DNA from: Paenibacillus sp. MMS18-CY102
GTDB lineage: Bacteria; Bacillota; Bacilli; Paenibacillales; Paenibacillaceae
Assembly: GCF_009789195.1 (NCBI RefSeq)
Contig: NZ_WSTC01000022.1
Location: forward strand, 36,459-100,458
DNA: 64,000 nt
Direction: 5' to 3'
Shown here in pieces: positions 16,535 to 24,888 of the stretch. The translations under genes were made by a program, and so were the position numbers. Below the pieces are notes generated by a model. It had not been told where the DNA came from. It saw only the letters and a list, made by a program, of their open reading frames with translations, and ran no database searches. Position 1 is the first letter of the stretch. Each line of letters starts with the position of its first letter.

Positions 16535-17734
16535 ATGCCCTACTTCGCTACGCTTACAGGGGTTAAGTCAGCCAATCTAGCTGTCGCATTGGTCGGGGAT
16601 ACCGTTACGTATACGATTGCCGTTACGAATACGGGCAATGCGCCTGCCGTAAACGTCGTCATCAGTGATTCTATTCCTCCAGGAACGACCCTCTTGCCGG
16701 GGAGCATCTCTATCGATGATGTCCCTCAGCTGGGAACGGATCCCTCCGCAATCGATCTGGGAACGATCCAGCCAGGGAGCACTGCCACGGTGACGCTGGA
16801 GCTCTTGATTAATGCCTTGCCGGAGCCGCCGCAAATCGTGAACACGGCAACCATTGAATCGGATGTCGCTTTGCCGTCGCCGAACCCGCCAGTACCGCAG
16901 GCCGCTGTAGCCATACCGCCAAACGTCCTGCCCATTGCAGATGCAAACTTGAACGTTGCCTTATCAGCCAACAGGAGCGTAACAGTTCCCGGAGATACCA
17001 TTGCCTACACGATCACAGCTGCCAATTCCGGCAATACGAATTTAACGAATGTGGCCATTATTGATCCCCTGCCGGCTGGAACCTCATTCATTGCCAGCAG
17101 CGTAACCGTAAACGGTGTCCCGCTCCCTGGAGCGGATCCGGCTCACGCGATTAACACAGGGCGTTTAATGCCCGGCCAGCTCGTAACCTTCACTTTTCAA
17201 GCGCTCGTCACATCGGCCGCCAACACTATCGCCAATCAAGCACAAGCTTTCTTTATTCCGGAAATCCTAGGCCGTTCTCTGCCACCGCAGGCGAAAGCGT
17301 CAAATCGGCTATCGATTCCCGTCCTCCACCCTAATCTGGACGTTGCAAAGCAAGCCGACCGGACGGAAGCTAGGCTCGGGGATGCCATCACCTACAGCAT
17401 CGCTGTCACTAATTCCGGCAACACCAATTTGAAAAACGTTGCCGTGTCTGACACTCTCCCGGCCAGCACCCAGCTCGTAGCTGGAAGCATAACCATAAAC
17501 GGCAGCCCTTCGCTGCCTGGCGCTAATATGCCAACTGGCTTGCAGTTAGGGAGCCTAGCCCCCAACCAGAGCGCTTCCATCGGCTTCCGGGTGCTTGTCG
17601 TCGCCGAAGCGGCCGCCGTCATTGCCAACCAAGCGCAGGCCTCCTTTACGCCTGATGTCCCGGGGCTTTCGCTGCCGCCACAGACGAAAGCATCGAATCG
17701 CGTCGTCATTGCCGTTGCTGAGGATGAAGAGTAG
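16535..17734 (+). CDS. DUF11 three-repeat protein
   Basis: This 399-residue protein consists almost only of three DUF11/TIGR01451 beta-sandwich repeats of about 125 residues. Each begins like V.GDTVTYTIAVTNTGN and contains a ..SDSIPPGTTLLPGSI type segment. It has no signal peptide or anchor and ends in AEDEE, similar to the VDEE end of its upstream partner. An AGGAGCTTAAGG ribosome site precedes the ATG, and a strong terminator follows. Function is unknown. In spore formers such unsecreted DUF11 proteins could be made in the mother cell and assembled on the spore, which is inference. Confidence 0.85.
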   Translation: MPYFATLTGVKSANLAVALVGDTVTYTIAVTNTGNAPAVNVVISDSIPPGTTLLPGSISIDDVPQLGTDPSAIDLGTIQPGSTATVTLELLINALPEPPQIVNTATIESDVALPSPNPPVPQAAVAIPPNVLPIADANLNVALSANRSVTVPGDTIAYTITAANSGNTNLTNVAIIDPLPAGTSFIASSVTVNGVPLPGADPAHAINTGRLMPGQLVTFTFQALVTSAANTIANQAQAFFIPEILGRSLPPQAKASNRLSIPVLHPNLDVAKQADRTEARLGDAITYSIAVTNSGNTNLKNVAVSDTLPASTQLVAGSITINGSPSLPGANMPTGLQLGSLAPNQSASIGFRVLVVAEAAAVIANQAQASFTPDVPGLSLPPQTKASNRVVIAVAEDEE

Positions 17735-17761
17735 AGGCCTGCATGCGGGGCACATCATCAT

Positions 17762-17803
17762 AAAAGCCGTACTTGCCCGCTTGGGGCAAAGTACGGCTTT
17801 TTT
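17762..17803. terminator. Strong terminator after the DUF11 operon
   Basis: A perfect 15-16 bp stem AAAAGCCGTACTTGCCC / GGGCAAAGTACGGCTTTT is followed by T residues. It separates converging units. Confidence 0.93.
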
Positions 17804-17815
17804 AAGCAGTGAAAA

Positions 17816-18487
17816 TTATTGTTCTGTTTCTGCCTGTTGCTTCAATTCCTCCAGTGACGCTTCAATTTCCGCCGTTAGTGCCGGATCAAGATACTGTGGC
17901 GCTGACCGATTGGCTGGCGCGCAGAAATGATTCATTGCCTCCAGCTCCGCCTCGATCATTAAAACTTTCTCCTCTGCTCGAGCGAACCCTTTTACAATGC
18001 CATCCGTCTGAAATGATACTACACTCTGGTTCAATTCCTTCAAGGAGCTTGCCACATTAACCCGTGATTCGAGCAGCAGCCGGCGATGATTGTATTCCTC
18101 CGATTGTACCAGCAACTGGGCGATGCGCTCCTCGAGCACCTTCGTTTGTTCCTGAATCTTAGCATACTGCTCGCGGTAGACGGCCAGCTTCTTCTCCTGC
18201 AGAAGCCTCTCCTGCACCGCTAGCTTCGCGATCTGCTCCTCGCTTTGGCTGACTGCAAGCCTCGCTTGGCGATCCCGTGTCTCAACCGCCGCCTCGGCAT
18301 TCGCGATTAGCACCGCTTGCCGCTTCTCGATAAATAGCTGGTGGGCCAGTGCCCGCTGCCCTTTCTCCAGTTCGACACTAAACTCCCGCATATATTGATT
18401 CACCATATTAAGCGGCTTCTCGCACTTATCGATCAGCCCGTTCGTTTCGGCTAGAAACACATGTTTGATGCGACTGAAGATCCCCAT
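17816..18487 (-). CDS. PspA/IM30 (ESCRT-III-like) membrane-protection protein
   Basis: This 223-residue protein is almost entirely helical and coiled coil. The N-terminal amphipathic helix MGIFSRIKHVFLAETNGLID matches PspA/IM30 proteins, which polymerise on the inner face of damaged membranes. It differs from canonical PspA in having a shorter, looser C-terminus. The start lies one base after the stop of the upstream membrane protein gene (TAG-G-ATG), so the two are cotranscribed and probably partners. The operon carries the same control box as the neighbouring two-component operon. Confidence 0.85.
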   Translation of the reverse strand: MGIFSRIKHVFLAETNGLIDKCEKPLNMVNQYMREFSVELEKGQRALAHQLFIEKRQAVLIANAEAAVETRDRQARLAVSQSEEQIAKLAVQERLLQEKKLAVYREQYAKIQEQTKVLEERIAQLLVQSEEYNHRRLLLESRVNVASSLKELNQSVVSFQTDGIVKGFARAEEKVLMIEAELEAMNHFCAPANRSAPQYLDPALTAEIEASLEELKQQAETEQ

Positions 18488-18488
18488 C

Positions 18489-18968
18489 CTACTTCAACTC
18501 CTTCGTTTGGTTTTGCTGCATTTCCCACTGGTCAAGGAAGTCCGATGCCGTCGGAATGTTCGCCAGCACTTTCGCCCCACCCGCCATACTCGGCCGTTTG
18601 CTTCGCTTTCTCATCCAGAACACTAATAACACGGCGAGCAGCACGATCCCGGCCATCGCTACACCAGGGCCAACACCATCATGGCCCCGCTCGATATGTA
18701 TGCGGCCCTCTCCAAGTATCGGCACTTGCGCCGGCACCCGCACGGCTGCATCTCCACCACGAAGCGACGGCACAGCTGCGTCCTCGCCGCCTCTTATCTC
18801 AACCTTCATGTTGCCTGCAGGCCGGCCATGAAACTCCTCGCTAATCCTTACAACTTTCGTCATTTCACGCCCATCCTGGCCATCCATCATTTTCAAGCCA
18901 GCTCCGACTGCTACGATGATGACGGATACAAGCAGCGCTTTTTTCACCCAAGGTCTAATGCGGCTCAC
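18489..18968 (-). CDS. Two-span membrane protein, partner of the PspA-like protein
   Basis: This 159-residue protein starts at GTG 18968. An N-terminal span (ALLVSVIIVAVGAGL) is followed by an extracytoplasmic region of about 75 residues, a second span (GVAMAGIVLLAVLLVFW) and a cytoplasmic tail with basic residues. No family is recognised. The topology suggests a membrane docking factor for the PspA-like protein encoded immediately downstream. A TTTACC direct-repeat box and a TATAGT -10 lie upstream. Confidence 0.72.
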   Translation of the reverse strand: MSRIRPWVKKALLVSVIIVAVGAGLKMMDGQDGREMTKVVRISEEFHGRPAGNMKVEIRGGEDAAVPSLRGGDAAVRVPAQVPILGEGRIHIERGHDGVGPGVAMAGIVLLAVLLVFWMRKRSKRPSMAGGAKVLANIPTASDFLDQWEMQQNQTKELK

Positions 18969-19016
18969 GATTCATTCACCCTTTCCTAACCGTTTCTTTG
19001 TCCCTTTACAGTACTA

Positions 19017-19048
19017 ACTATATCGAGCAATGGTAAAAGTACGGTAAA
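19017..19048 (-). promoter_or_regulatory. Response-regulator box and -10 of the PspA operon
   Basis: On the minus strand two direct repeats TTTACC lie 11 nt apart (TTTACCGTACTTTTACC, 19048-19032). Nine nt later comes TATAGT (19022-19017). The same arrangement occurs before the two-component operon. An 11-nt repeat spacing suits an OmpR-family dimer, here replacing a -35 element. Binding is inferred. Confidence 0.7.
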
Positions 19049-19053
19049 GGGCA

Positions 19054-19094
19054 GAAAAAAGCCCTTCCTCAACATCTTGCAATGAGAAAGGGCT
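19054..19094 (-). terminator. Terminator of the two-component operon
   Basis: The stem AGCCCTTTCTCA / TGAGGAAGGGCT is followed by TTTTTTC on the minus strand. It lies between the kinase stop and the next operon's control box. Confidence 0.9.
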
Positions 19095-19112
19095 GCTCGC
19101 TATCTTCATGTG

Positions 19113-20423
19113 CTATGCGGGAAACTTTACTGAAAATGTACTTCCTTTCCCAGGTTTACTCTCAAGAACAACGGAGCCCCGATGGGCGATAACGATCTGC
19201 TTCGCAATTGCGAGCCCGAGCCCCGCGCTGCCTTCTTCACGGGAGCGATGCTTCTCAACCCGGTAAAACCGGTCGAAGATACGTGGCTGGTCCGCTTCGG
19301 AAATGCCGATGCCGCTGTCTCTGACAATGATCCGCCATTGCTTCGGGTTAGGGTCAAGGCCAACGTCAACCTTGCCTTCATCGGGCGTGTATTTAATCGC
19401 ATTATCCAGAAGGATATAAACCAGTTGCTTCAGCCGCTCCGGATCGCCCTTCACAACCAGCGTATCCGGCAGCATCGTCCGCAGCGTGATCGCCTTCTTC
19501 TGGGCAACGCCTTCAAAGGCAACCACCCACTGCCGCAGCTTGGGCACAATGTCGAAAGCGCTCATCTCGAACTCAACCGAGCCCGCATCGGACCGGGCAA
19601 GCAACAGCAGATGCTGCACCATGCGGCTCATCCGCCCAATCTCTTCCTTCATATCCGCAACGACTTGCTTCGAATATGGCTTGATCGTATCCTCGTTCTC
19701 CAGCTCAATTACCTCGAGGGACGTGTTCATTATGCTAAGCGGAGTCCTCAGCTCATGAGACGCATCCGCCAGAAATTGCTGCTGCTGGCTAAACGTTCGC
19801 TGAATCGGGATCATCGCTTTTTTGGACATCGAGGAACTCAGCTTGACGGCAGCAAGGAGGAACAGAACAAGAATACAGATGAACACGATCAATAGTTTGC
19901 GCAGAATGTCCCAGTAATACGTGACGTCCTTCGCCGCATAGATCGTCGCAATGCCATCGGCCGTCATTATGGCATGCGCACCAATAAAGAGCAGGCGGTC
20001 CTGTGCGATCAGCATAACCGACCCTTGCTGTTTATAAATTTCGGGAAGCCAGCGCAGGCGAAACTCGTCTCCATCTGGCTGCCAGCCTCTTACCTTCTTC
20101 AGGTTGTCTTCACTAAGCTGCGGAATCGCATCGCTTTGCGCGAGCACTTGGCCACGGCTATCCAGCACATAGAAGAAATACAAGCCATCATTACGGCTAG
20201 TCTCTAAATCCGGAATGACTACACTGCCGCCCTCGGTCGCATGCATGGTCGAGCGGAGCGAATTGCTCTGCTCCTGGTACGTCATGATAATGAAAAAAAC
20301 CGATACGATGACCGAAAATAAGGCCAGAAACAAAATGATCAGCCACGTGTAAGTAAACGTGAGTTTTCTTTGTGTGTATTGGAATAAGTCGCGCTTCTTC
20401 CCTTTTTTAAGCGTCCATTTCAA
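19113..20423 (-). CDS. Sensor histidine kinase
   Basis: This 436-residue membrane kinase has span 1 at about 22-47, an extracytoplasmic sensor of about 125 residues, and span 2 at about 175-194. The HisKA H-box FLADASHELRTPLS has phospho-His at 223. The HATPase domain shows the N-box (LLDNAIKYTP), the G1 box (DSGIGIS) and the G2 box (GSAGLGLAIAKQI). It overlaps the 3' end of the response-regulator gene by 17 nt. The stimulus is unknown; the neighbouring PspA-type operon with the same control box suggests envelope stress. Confidence 0.93.
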   Translation of the reverse strand: MKWTLKKGKKRDLFQYTQRKLTFTYTWLIILFLALFSVIVSVFFIIMTYQEQSNSLRSTMHATEGGSVVIPDLETSRNDGLYFFYVLDSRGQVLAQSDAIPQLSEDNLKKVRGWQPDGDEFRLRWLPEIYKQQGSVMLIAQDRLLFIGAHAIMTADGIATIYAAKDVTYYWDILRKLLIVFICILVLFLLAAVKLSSSMSKKAMIPIQRTFSQQQQFLADASHELRTPLSIMNTSLEVIELENEDTIKPYSKQVVADMKEEIGRMSRMVQHLLLLARSDAGSVEFEMSAFDIVPKLRQWVVAFEGVAQKKAITLRTMLPDTLVVKGDPERLKQLVYILLDNAIKYTPDEGKVDVGLDPNPKQWRIIVRDSGIGISEADQPRIFDRFYRVEKHRSREEGSAGLGLAIAKQIVIAHRGSVVLESKPGKGSTFSVKFPA

Positions 20424-21087
20424 ATCGGTAGCCTACCCCTCTGATGCTGTGAATGGCCGGCCCACGCCCGGAAACGTCCAGCTTGTCCCGAAGCATCTTC
20501 ACGGTAACATCGACATTCTTGTAGGAGACCTCACTGCCAAGCCCCCATATGCGATTAAGAATCGCCTCTCTTGTCAGCACATTGCCGGCGTTCTGCAGGA
20601 AGAAATCAAGCAACTGATACTCCCTCTGGCTAAGCTGAATCTCCGCATCGTCCCGCAACAACCGATGTGAGGAGCGATTGAACGTGAAATTTCCGAACGA
20701 TACAATATCCGTCTTTCTCGGGGCAAAGCTCCGCCGTGCCAGTACACGAAGGCGGGCAAGCAACTCATCCATCTCGAATGGCTTCGTCAGATAGTCGTCA
20801 GCTCCTGCATCGAGGCCGAAGATTTTATCCTGCAACGAATCCTTAGCCGTCAAGAGGACGATCGCTTGTCCATAATTGCCACACCGAAGCTGCTTACAGA
20901 CGTCGATCCCGTCTATGAGCGGCATCATCCAATCCAGAATGAGCACGTCATATGCCGATTCACGGGCATAATCGAGCGCATCCTCGCCGTTCTCCACCCA
21001 ATCGACGTGAAAACCGCCCTTCTTCTCCAGCATATATTTAACAAGCCTGCCGAGCTTCCTGTCATCTTCAGCCAGCAAAATATTCAC
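20407..21087 (-). CDS. OmpR-family response regulator
   Basis: This 226-residue regulator has a receiver domain with acidic pocket EDD and phospho-Asp52 in VLILDWMMP. The switch Thr is in VLLTAKDS and Lys in LTKPFEMDELLAR. The C-terminus is a winged helix (LSQREYQLLDFFLQ...LTREAILNRIWG). I prefer GTG 21087 (MNILLAEDD) with GGTGAG 7 nt upstream over GTG 21099. It is likely autoregulated through the TTTACC repeats 55 nt upstream. Confidence 0.92.
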   Translation of the reverse strand: MNILLAEDDRKLGRLVKYMLEKKGGFHVDWVENGEDALDYARESAYDVLILDWMMPLIDGIDVCKQLRCGNYGQAIVLLTAKDSLQDKIFGLDAGADDYLTKPFEMDELLARLRVLARRSFAPRKTDIVSFGNFTFNRSSHRLLRDDAEIQLSQREYQLLDFFLQNAGNVLTREAILNRIWGLGSEVSYKNVDVTVKMLRDKLDVSGRGPAIHSIRGVGYRFEMDA

Positions 21088-21125
21088 GTGTACGCTCACC
21101 GCCGTTACATTCGAAATATTAGGCT

Positions 21126-21158
21126 AGTATACCAAACAAACGGTAAAAGTACGGTAAA
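21126..21158 (-). promoter_or_regulatory. Response-regulator box and -10 of the two-component operon
   Basis: The minus strand reads TTTACC-N5-TTTACC (21158-21142), ten nt, then TATACT (21131-21126). The 17-nt box is identical to the one before the PspA operon. Confidence 0.7.
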
Positions 21159-21350
21159 AACCAACCCTTTTCGCAGCAACAACAGCCACTATCCGCAATC
21201 AATCATCTTCGTGACCCCTGAATTTTCTGGTCAAAATTTACAAAAACTACTAGCCCCCATAACTTCTCCTTAACCCCACACTGTTCTAATGGACAGGCAA
21301 GGCCATTCATTGTCGGTTCTTAATTCCATTCATGAATTGGAGGAGAGGAA

Positions 21351-23294
21351 ATGAAGAAGATGACGGACAAAAAGAACTGGAAACGGAAGGTGGGCGTTCA
21401 TTTATTAGCTTGTACGTTATTCGTGGGCAGCATCGGCATCCCCGGCTCGGCGGCATTCGCAGAAGGCCCTTCCGATCCAGCCCCGGTGCTGCAGCCGGTT
21501 GGCGCGGCGAACGGAAAGAAAGTGCTGTTCGACAATACGCATGGCCAAACGGCTGGAGCAGCCGATTGGGTCATTGACGGAGCCTTCTCGGACTATGCGC
21601 AGGCGCTCGCCAATCAAGGCTATTATGTAAAAGAATTGCGTAAAACAGCGCCAATCACGCTAAGCGATTTGACGGGATATGATGTGTTTATCATCGGTGA
21701 AGCGAACATTCCATACAAAACGTCGGAGCAAGCCGCATTGCTGCAATATGCGCAGAACGGCGGAAGCATTTTCTTCATCGCGGATCACTATAACGCAGAC
21801 CGGAACAAGAACCGGTGGGACTCTTCCGAAGTGTTCAACGGCTATCGCCGCGGGGCTTGGAGCAATCCGGCACAAGGCATGGGTACCGAGGAAGCTGGCT
21901 CTGCTGCCATGCAGGACGTAGTAAGTTCGGACTGGCTCGGAACGAACTTTGGCGTTCGGTTCCGGTATAACGCAATCGGCGACGTAACCGCGAACAATAT
22001 CGTTGCCCCGTCGCAAGCATTCGGCATTACACAGGGCGTTTCGACTGTTGCAATGCATGCAGGCTCTACGCTAGCGATTATGGACCCGCAGAAGGCAAAA
22101 GGAATCGTGTATCTGCCTGCAACGTCAACAAAATGGTCGAGCGCTGTCGATCAGGGCGTCTACGAAGGCGGCGGCGTCAACGAAGGCCCTTATGTCGCCG
22201 TCTCCAAGGTTGGCCTAGGCAAAGCGGCCTTCATCGGCGATTCCTCTCCAGTCGAAGACGCCACGCCGAAATACAAACGGGAAGAGACCGGTGCCTCGAA
22301 GACGACATACGCTGGCTTTACGGAACAAAATGACGGCACGCTGCTCGTCAACATCGCCAACTGGCTTTCCGTCCAAGAATCCTATACAAGCCTAGGCGCG
22401 GTAAGCGGCCTGACACTGGATCAACCAACCTCGCTGCTTGCGATGGAAAATCCGGCTACTTCAACAGAGCCGCAAGCGGAGCCTTGGGCAGCGCCGGCCG
22501 CTGGCTACAAGTGGTGGGACCGCTGCACCTTTAAGACAGGCTCATACGGAGCAGGCTCGTGTTTCACTAATAGTGCGCCTACCGTAGCCAATCCAATCAC
22601 TGATCGCACATTCATGCAAGGCAGCTCGGCTATTATAATCGACGCGGCCTCGACGTTCTCGGATGCCAACGGTGATGCCCTGACACTGTCCGCAGCATCC
22701 AGCAATTCAGGCGTGGCGACGGTATCCGTAAGCGGCAAGCAATTAACCGTAACGCCGATTGGCGTAGGCACCGCTTCGATAACGGTAACGGCTAACGATG
22801 GCAATGGCGGCACGGTGAACGACGTGTTTACAGTCACGGTATCGAGCAGTACATCGGTCACATCGTTAAGCGAGTATTTCGAGAGCGGCACCAAAGGTGC
22901 ATATGCCGCCGCTAACGTTACGCTCAGTTCGGGCTCGTGGATGTTCAACAACGCCCTTATCGGCAATCTGAGCACCGACAAGAAATCCGGGACGCAATCC
23001 GCACGCATCAATGCGGCAGGCTACATTCAGATGAATTTCGACGTCGCCGCTGCCCAGGCCATCAAGCTAAGCGTTGCAAACTTCAACAACGATTCGGGCA
23101 CAACGTGGAAATTGCAGAAATCGACGAACGCGGGAACGACCTGGACGGATGTGACGGCCGCAGTTGCCGCTACTTCGGTTTTGACTGAGCAAACCATTGC
23201 CGTCAACGAGGCTGGTCCCGTCCGTTTCAAAATTGTTGTAGCCGGCACTTCCGGCAAGCGCATTAACGTGGACGATTTCGCTGTCTTAAACTAG
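21351..23294 (+). CDS. Secreted multidomain protein with GATase-like domain
   Basis: This 647-residue exported protein has a signal peptide at about 1-37 (cleavage near AAFA). An N-terminal domain of about 330 residues begins KVLFDNTHGQTAGAADWVIDG and contains FIIGEANIPY and FFIADHYNADRNKNRW, resembling GATase1/DUF4350-type folds. A linker rich in Pro/Thr follows, with a Cys pair (WWDRCTF...GSCFTN). Then come a cadherin/Ig-like domain (NRTFM-type VANPITDRTF, DANGDALTLSAASSN) and a C-terminal jelly-roll-like domain (YFESGTKGAYA...). Similar proteins are annotated as secreted DNA-binding or endonuclease-associated; I cannot confirm activity. The ribosome site is GGAGGAG. Monocistronic. Confidence 0.72.
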   Translation: MKKMTDKKNWKRKVGVHLLACTLFVGSIGIPGSAAFAEGPSDPAPVLQPVGAANGKKVLFDNTHGQTAGAADWVIDGAFSDYAQALANQGYYVKELRKTAPITLSDLTGYDVFIIGEANIPYKTSEQAALLQYAQNGGSIFFIADHYNADRNKNRWDSSEVFNGYRRGAWSNPAQGMGTEEAGSAAMQDVVSSDWLGTNFGVRFRYNAIGDVTANNIVAPSQAFGITQGVSTVAMHAGSTLAIMDPQKAKGIVYLPATSTKWSSAVDQGVYEGGGVNEGPYVAVSKVGLGKAAFIGDSSPVEDATPKYKREETGASKTTYAGFTEQNDGTLLVNIANWLSVQESYTSLGAVSGLTLDQPTSLLAMENPATSTEPQAEPWAAPAAGYKWWDRCTFKTGSYGAGSCFTNSAPTVANPITDRTFMQGSSAIIIDAASTFSDANGDALTLSAASSNSGVATVSVSGKQLTVTPIGVGTASITVTANDGNGGTVNDVFTVTVSSSTSVTSLSEYFESGTKGAYAAANVTLSSGSWMFNNALIGNLSTDKKSGTQSARINAAGYIQMNFDVAAAQAIKLSVANFNNDSGTTWKLQKSTNAGTTWTDVTAAVAATSVLTEQTIAVNEAGPVRFKIVVAGTSGKRINVDDFAVLN

Positions 23295-23330
23295 CAAGCC
23301 GTTTCGGCGCATGCCAACTGCACTTGAATG

Positions 23331-23515
23331 CTAACGGACCCAGTGGGCGTTATTTGGGGCAATCTGCGCTTATTTCGCCTGTAACGGACTCAGTTGCCGT
23401 TATTGGGACCAATATGGGGCCAAATAGGGCTAATTTCCGCGAATAGCGGCTCTTGGGTCCGTTAGAAATTTTTCCGCGCGCTTTTGGCTCCAATAACGGC
23501 TGCACGGTCCGTTAG
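23331..23515. repeat. Four-armed TAACGGAC repeat element, copy B
   Basis: This has the same architecture as copies A and C: forward arms at 23331-23360 and 23391-23420, inverted arms at 23437-23465 and 23486-23515. The inter-arm sequence has diverged. It fills the gap between the secreted protein gene and the LPMO terminator; nothing else is visible in 23295-23575. Confidence 0.85.
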
Positions 23516-23575
23516 AGCTGCCCACTGGCACAGCAACCTCCATTTTCCAGGGAACAGTTTCGTTGTTTGACCAAT

Positions 23576-23618
23576 AAAAAAGAGGGTGCCCCCAAGCCTG
23601 CGCATGTGGGACACCCTC
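23576..23618 (-). terminator. Terminator of the LPMO gene
   Basis: On the minus strand the stem GAGGGTGTCCCAC / GGGGGCACCCTC is followed by TTTTTT. Confidence 0.9.
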
Positions 23619-23649
23619 CTTCCTGCCTATGCTTACAGCTAGGCTTACG

Positions 23650-24888
23650 CTAGCTGATCAGCTTCCATACTCCCGCCTTGCCCGGAATTTCGCCTTTGGT
23701 CCACCATTGTGCCTGATAAGTGTGCCCCTCGTATGTCACTTTGTCGCCGCCATTGTAGGCTTTGCCCGAGCTCCAAGCCTGAACCGCACTTGTGGCAGCG
23801 GCTTTCCAGACGTCGGAACTATCCGGTTGGTCCCCCTTCGTCCACCAGCCTGCCGTATATTCGATGCCGTTATAGGTCACCTTGTCGCCAGCCAAATAAA
23901 CCTTCGTGCTATCCCACGTCGTGCCCGATCCCGGCGGCGTCGTTGTTGCGGCTAACGTGCTTGCCGATACCGGCGTGCTCGCAGCCGAGCGGTTCCCCGC
24001 GTTATCCACCGCCACCAACGTATAAGTGTAAGCCGTATTAGCAGGCAAGCCGCTGTCGGTGTACGTTGTTTGCGCCGTCGTTCCGATGACCGCGCCGTTC
24101 CGGCTTACTTCATAGTTCTTGATGCCTGCCGAAGCAGTCGATGCTTTCCAAGACAACGTTATGCTGCTCTCCGTATGCCCGGAGCATAGGGCATCTGCCG
24201 GAACGTTCGGCAGCACAGGCGTCTCCGGGTCCGGTGGCGTCGTCGTGCCGCCGCCCTGCGTCAGGTTCACATCAATCACCTGATAGAAGGCGTTGCCCGT
24301 GTCGGCAATTTCCCATACGCTGAGAATAAGGAAATACCCCGTCCGGTCAGTCGGCACGTTGCACTTATGCGTCACCGTCATGCTAGGCTGCTTGTTTCCG
24401 CCGTCTACTGTACAGAATGGCTTAGAGTCCAGCTGATCGCGCGTTAGCGGCTTGTTCGGGTCCCAGCCAACCTTCGTAATGTAATACTTCCATTCCTTCG
24501 TCGCATGATTCGCCGTGAACTTCCACGTGAAATTGTTCTCGCCGCCCTTCATGTCGACCTTCTTCCAACGGTCGGCTGTCTGAGCATCCAATTCCGGATA
24601 CTTGCCAGCTCCCGCGATCTGTCCATCCGCCGGACCGGCTGCTGGGAAACCTCCTTGGCCTTCCACGCTTTGCGGCTCGTATTGAATGGCTCCGCAATTC
24701 TTATTGGCCCCTTGCTGGCACAGAACCGTCCGGCTAGCCGGCGAATCAATATAGCCATGGGCAGATGCCTTGCCGGCAAAAGCCAGCAAACAAAATAACG
24801 CAAACAGTGTAACGCCAAACATTGCGGCTAGCTTGAGTGGACGGGCGCTTAGCGCCAGCCTGCCCCCCATCGATTGCTGCATCATCAT
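23650..24888 (-). CDS. AA10 lytic polysaccharide monooxygenase with FN3 and two CBM5 modules
   Basis: This 412-residue secreted enzyme has its signal peptide cut after ASA, exposing His44 (HGYIDSPASR), the N-terminal half of the copper brace. The second brace His is in FTANHATKEW. The AA10 domain ends near a Pro/Thr linker; an FN3 domain follows (SSITLSWKAST...SAASTPVSAST) and then two CBM5/12 chitin-binding modules (W.S.KVYLAGDKVTYNG..Y.A.WWTKGDQP, twice). It oxidatively cleaves crystalline chitin or cellulose; the CBM5 pair favours chitin. ATG 24888 follows GAGGGG by 7 nt; ATG 24939 is less likely. Confidence 0.93.
   Translation of the reverse strand: MMMQQSMGGRLALSARPLKLAAMFGVTLFALFCLLAFAGKASAHGYIDSPASRTVLCQQGANKNCGAIQYEPQSVEGQGGFPAAGPADGQIAGAGKYPELDAQTADRWKKVDMKGGENNFTWKFTANHATKEWKYYITKVGWDPNKPLTRDQLDSKPFCTVDGGNKQPSMTVTHKCNVPTDRTGYFLILSVWEIADTGNAFYQVIDVNLTQGGGTTTPPDPETPVLPNVPADALCSGHTESSITLSWKASTASAGIKNYEVSRNGAVIGTTAQTTYTDSGLPANTAYTYTLVAVDNAGNRSAASTPVSASTLAATTTPPGSGTTWDSTKVYLAGDKVTYNGIEYTAGWWTKGDQPDSSDVWKAAATSAVQAWSSGKAYNGGDKVTYEGHTYQAQWWTKGEIPGKAGVWKLIS

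Noticed and set aside
19182..19895. 237-codon plus-strand frame across the histidine kinase
   Set aside because: Antisense to a kinase with all catalytic boxes; Asn/Arg/His-rich shadow without a start site.
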